Below, piece by piece: positions 12,358 through 12,433 of a stretch of DNA of 12,433 nucleotides. Within the stretch, counting starts at the first letter, position 1. Every line of letters starts with the position of its first letter. Under the pieces are notes generated by a model. It had not been told where the DNA came from. It did no database searches and saw only the letters and a program-made list of their open reading frames with translations. Made by a program: the position numbers and the translations under genes. The stretch covers positions 1-12,433 of the forward strand of contig JAVEEH010000290.1 in NCBI GenBank assembly GCA_030840545.1, given 5' to 3'. The DNA comes from Frankiaceae bacterium (GTDB lineage Bacteria; Actinomycetota; Actinomycetes; JAFAQI01).

Positions 12358-12433
12358 AAGGACGTCGCGGAGCAGCGACATGCTGATGTTGCCGCCGGAC
12401 AGCAGCAGCGCGGTCTCGCGGTCCGAGGAAACG
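12349..12433 (-). CDS. C-terminal end of a probable serine/threonine dehydratase (partial)
   Basis: Only the last 27 or so residues are in the window; the gene continues beyond the right edge. The end reads LLLSGGNISMSLLRDVL, matching the closing strand and helix of the catalytic domain in PLP-dependent threonine ammonia-lyases and serine dehydratases (the SGGN motif followed by a Leu-rich helix). The absence of an ACT regulatory domain after it points to the short, catabolic form. Such enzymes deaminate threonine to 2-oxobutyrate or serine to pyruvate. The TAG stop overlaps the bsaP TAG through CTAG. With so little sequence, a related PLP fold type II enzyme is also possible. Confidence 0.65.
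   Translation of the reverse strand, partial: VSSDRETALLLSGGNISMSLLRDVLDR

Overview
The window comes from a high-GC, gene-dense bacterium, almost certainly an actinomycete (Actinomycetota). The support is a strong G/C third-position bias on both strands, many GTG starts, GTGA/ATGA/TGATG stop-start overlaps, a DUF5994 protein, and bioB followed directly by a bsaP-type gene. No phage, IS element, tRNA, rRNA or CRISPR array is visible, and no stretch over about 210 bases lacks a gene. I cannot name the genus.

Layout: (1) 1-140, the tail of an unidentified, probably extracytoplasmic protein (+). (2) 161-974 (-), three overlapping cistrons: two small Cys-rich, probably zinc-binding proteins, then a DUF5994 protein. 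(3) 1186-2235 (+), a fatty acid desaturase, convergent with (4) 2218-3623 (-), a [3Fe-4S] ferredoxin coupled to a cytochrome P450. (5) 3716-6306 (+), a tight five-gene operon: lipoprotein, atypical NRAMP-fold transporter, two PRC-barrel-like proteins and a one-helix membrane protein. (6) 6303-6509 (-), a small conserved Cys/His protein. (7) 6535-7509 (+), a Cys-less peroxiredoxin-like domain fused to a 2-oxoglutarate/Fe(II) oxygenase. (8) 7522-11135 (-), a stand-alone pyruvate-dehydrogenase-E1-like thiamine diphosphate enzyme followed by a DAO-family FAD oxidoreductase. (9) 11160-12352 (+), biotin synthase and its auxiliary protein BsaP. (10) 12349-12433 (-), the C-terminal end of a probable serine/threonine dehydratase.

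How the genes may work together: ferredoxin and P450 form an electron-transfer pair lacking only a reductase. BioB and BsaP together make biotin from dethiobiotin. The FAD oxidoreductase and the E1-like enzyme could act in sequence, amino acid or amine to 2-oxo acid to a decarboxylated product; this is inference from family chemistry. The five-gene transporter operon is the best candidate for an undescribed system: a non-canonical NRAMP-fold carrier translated together with a lipoprotein, two PRC-like proteins and a small membrane protein.

The junctions are unusually compressed. Two convergent pairs share the palindrome CTAG as both stop codons, a third pair overlaps by 18 bases, and inverted repeats sit across or beside several convergent gene ends.
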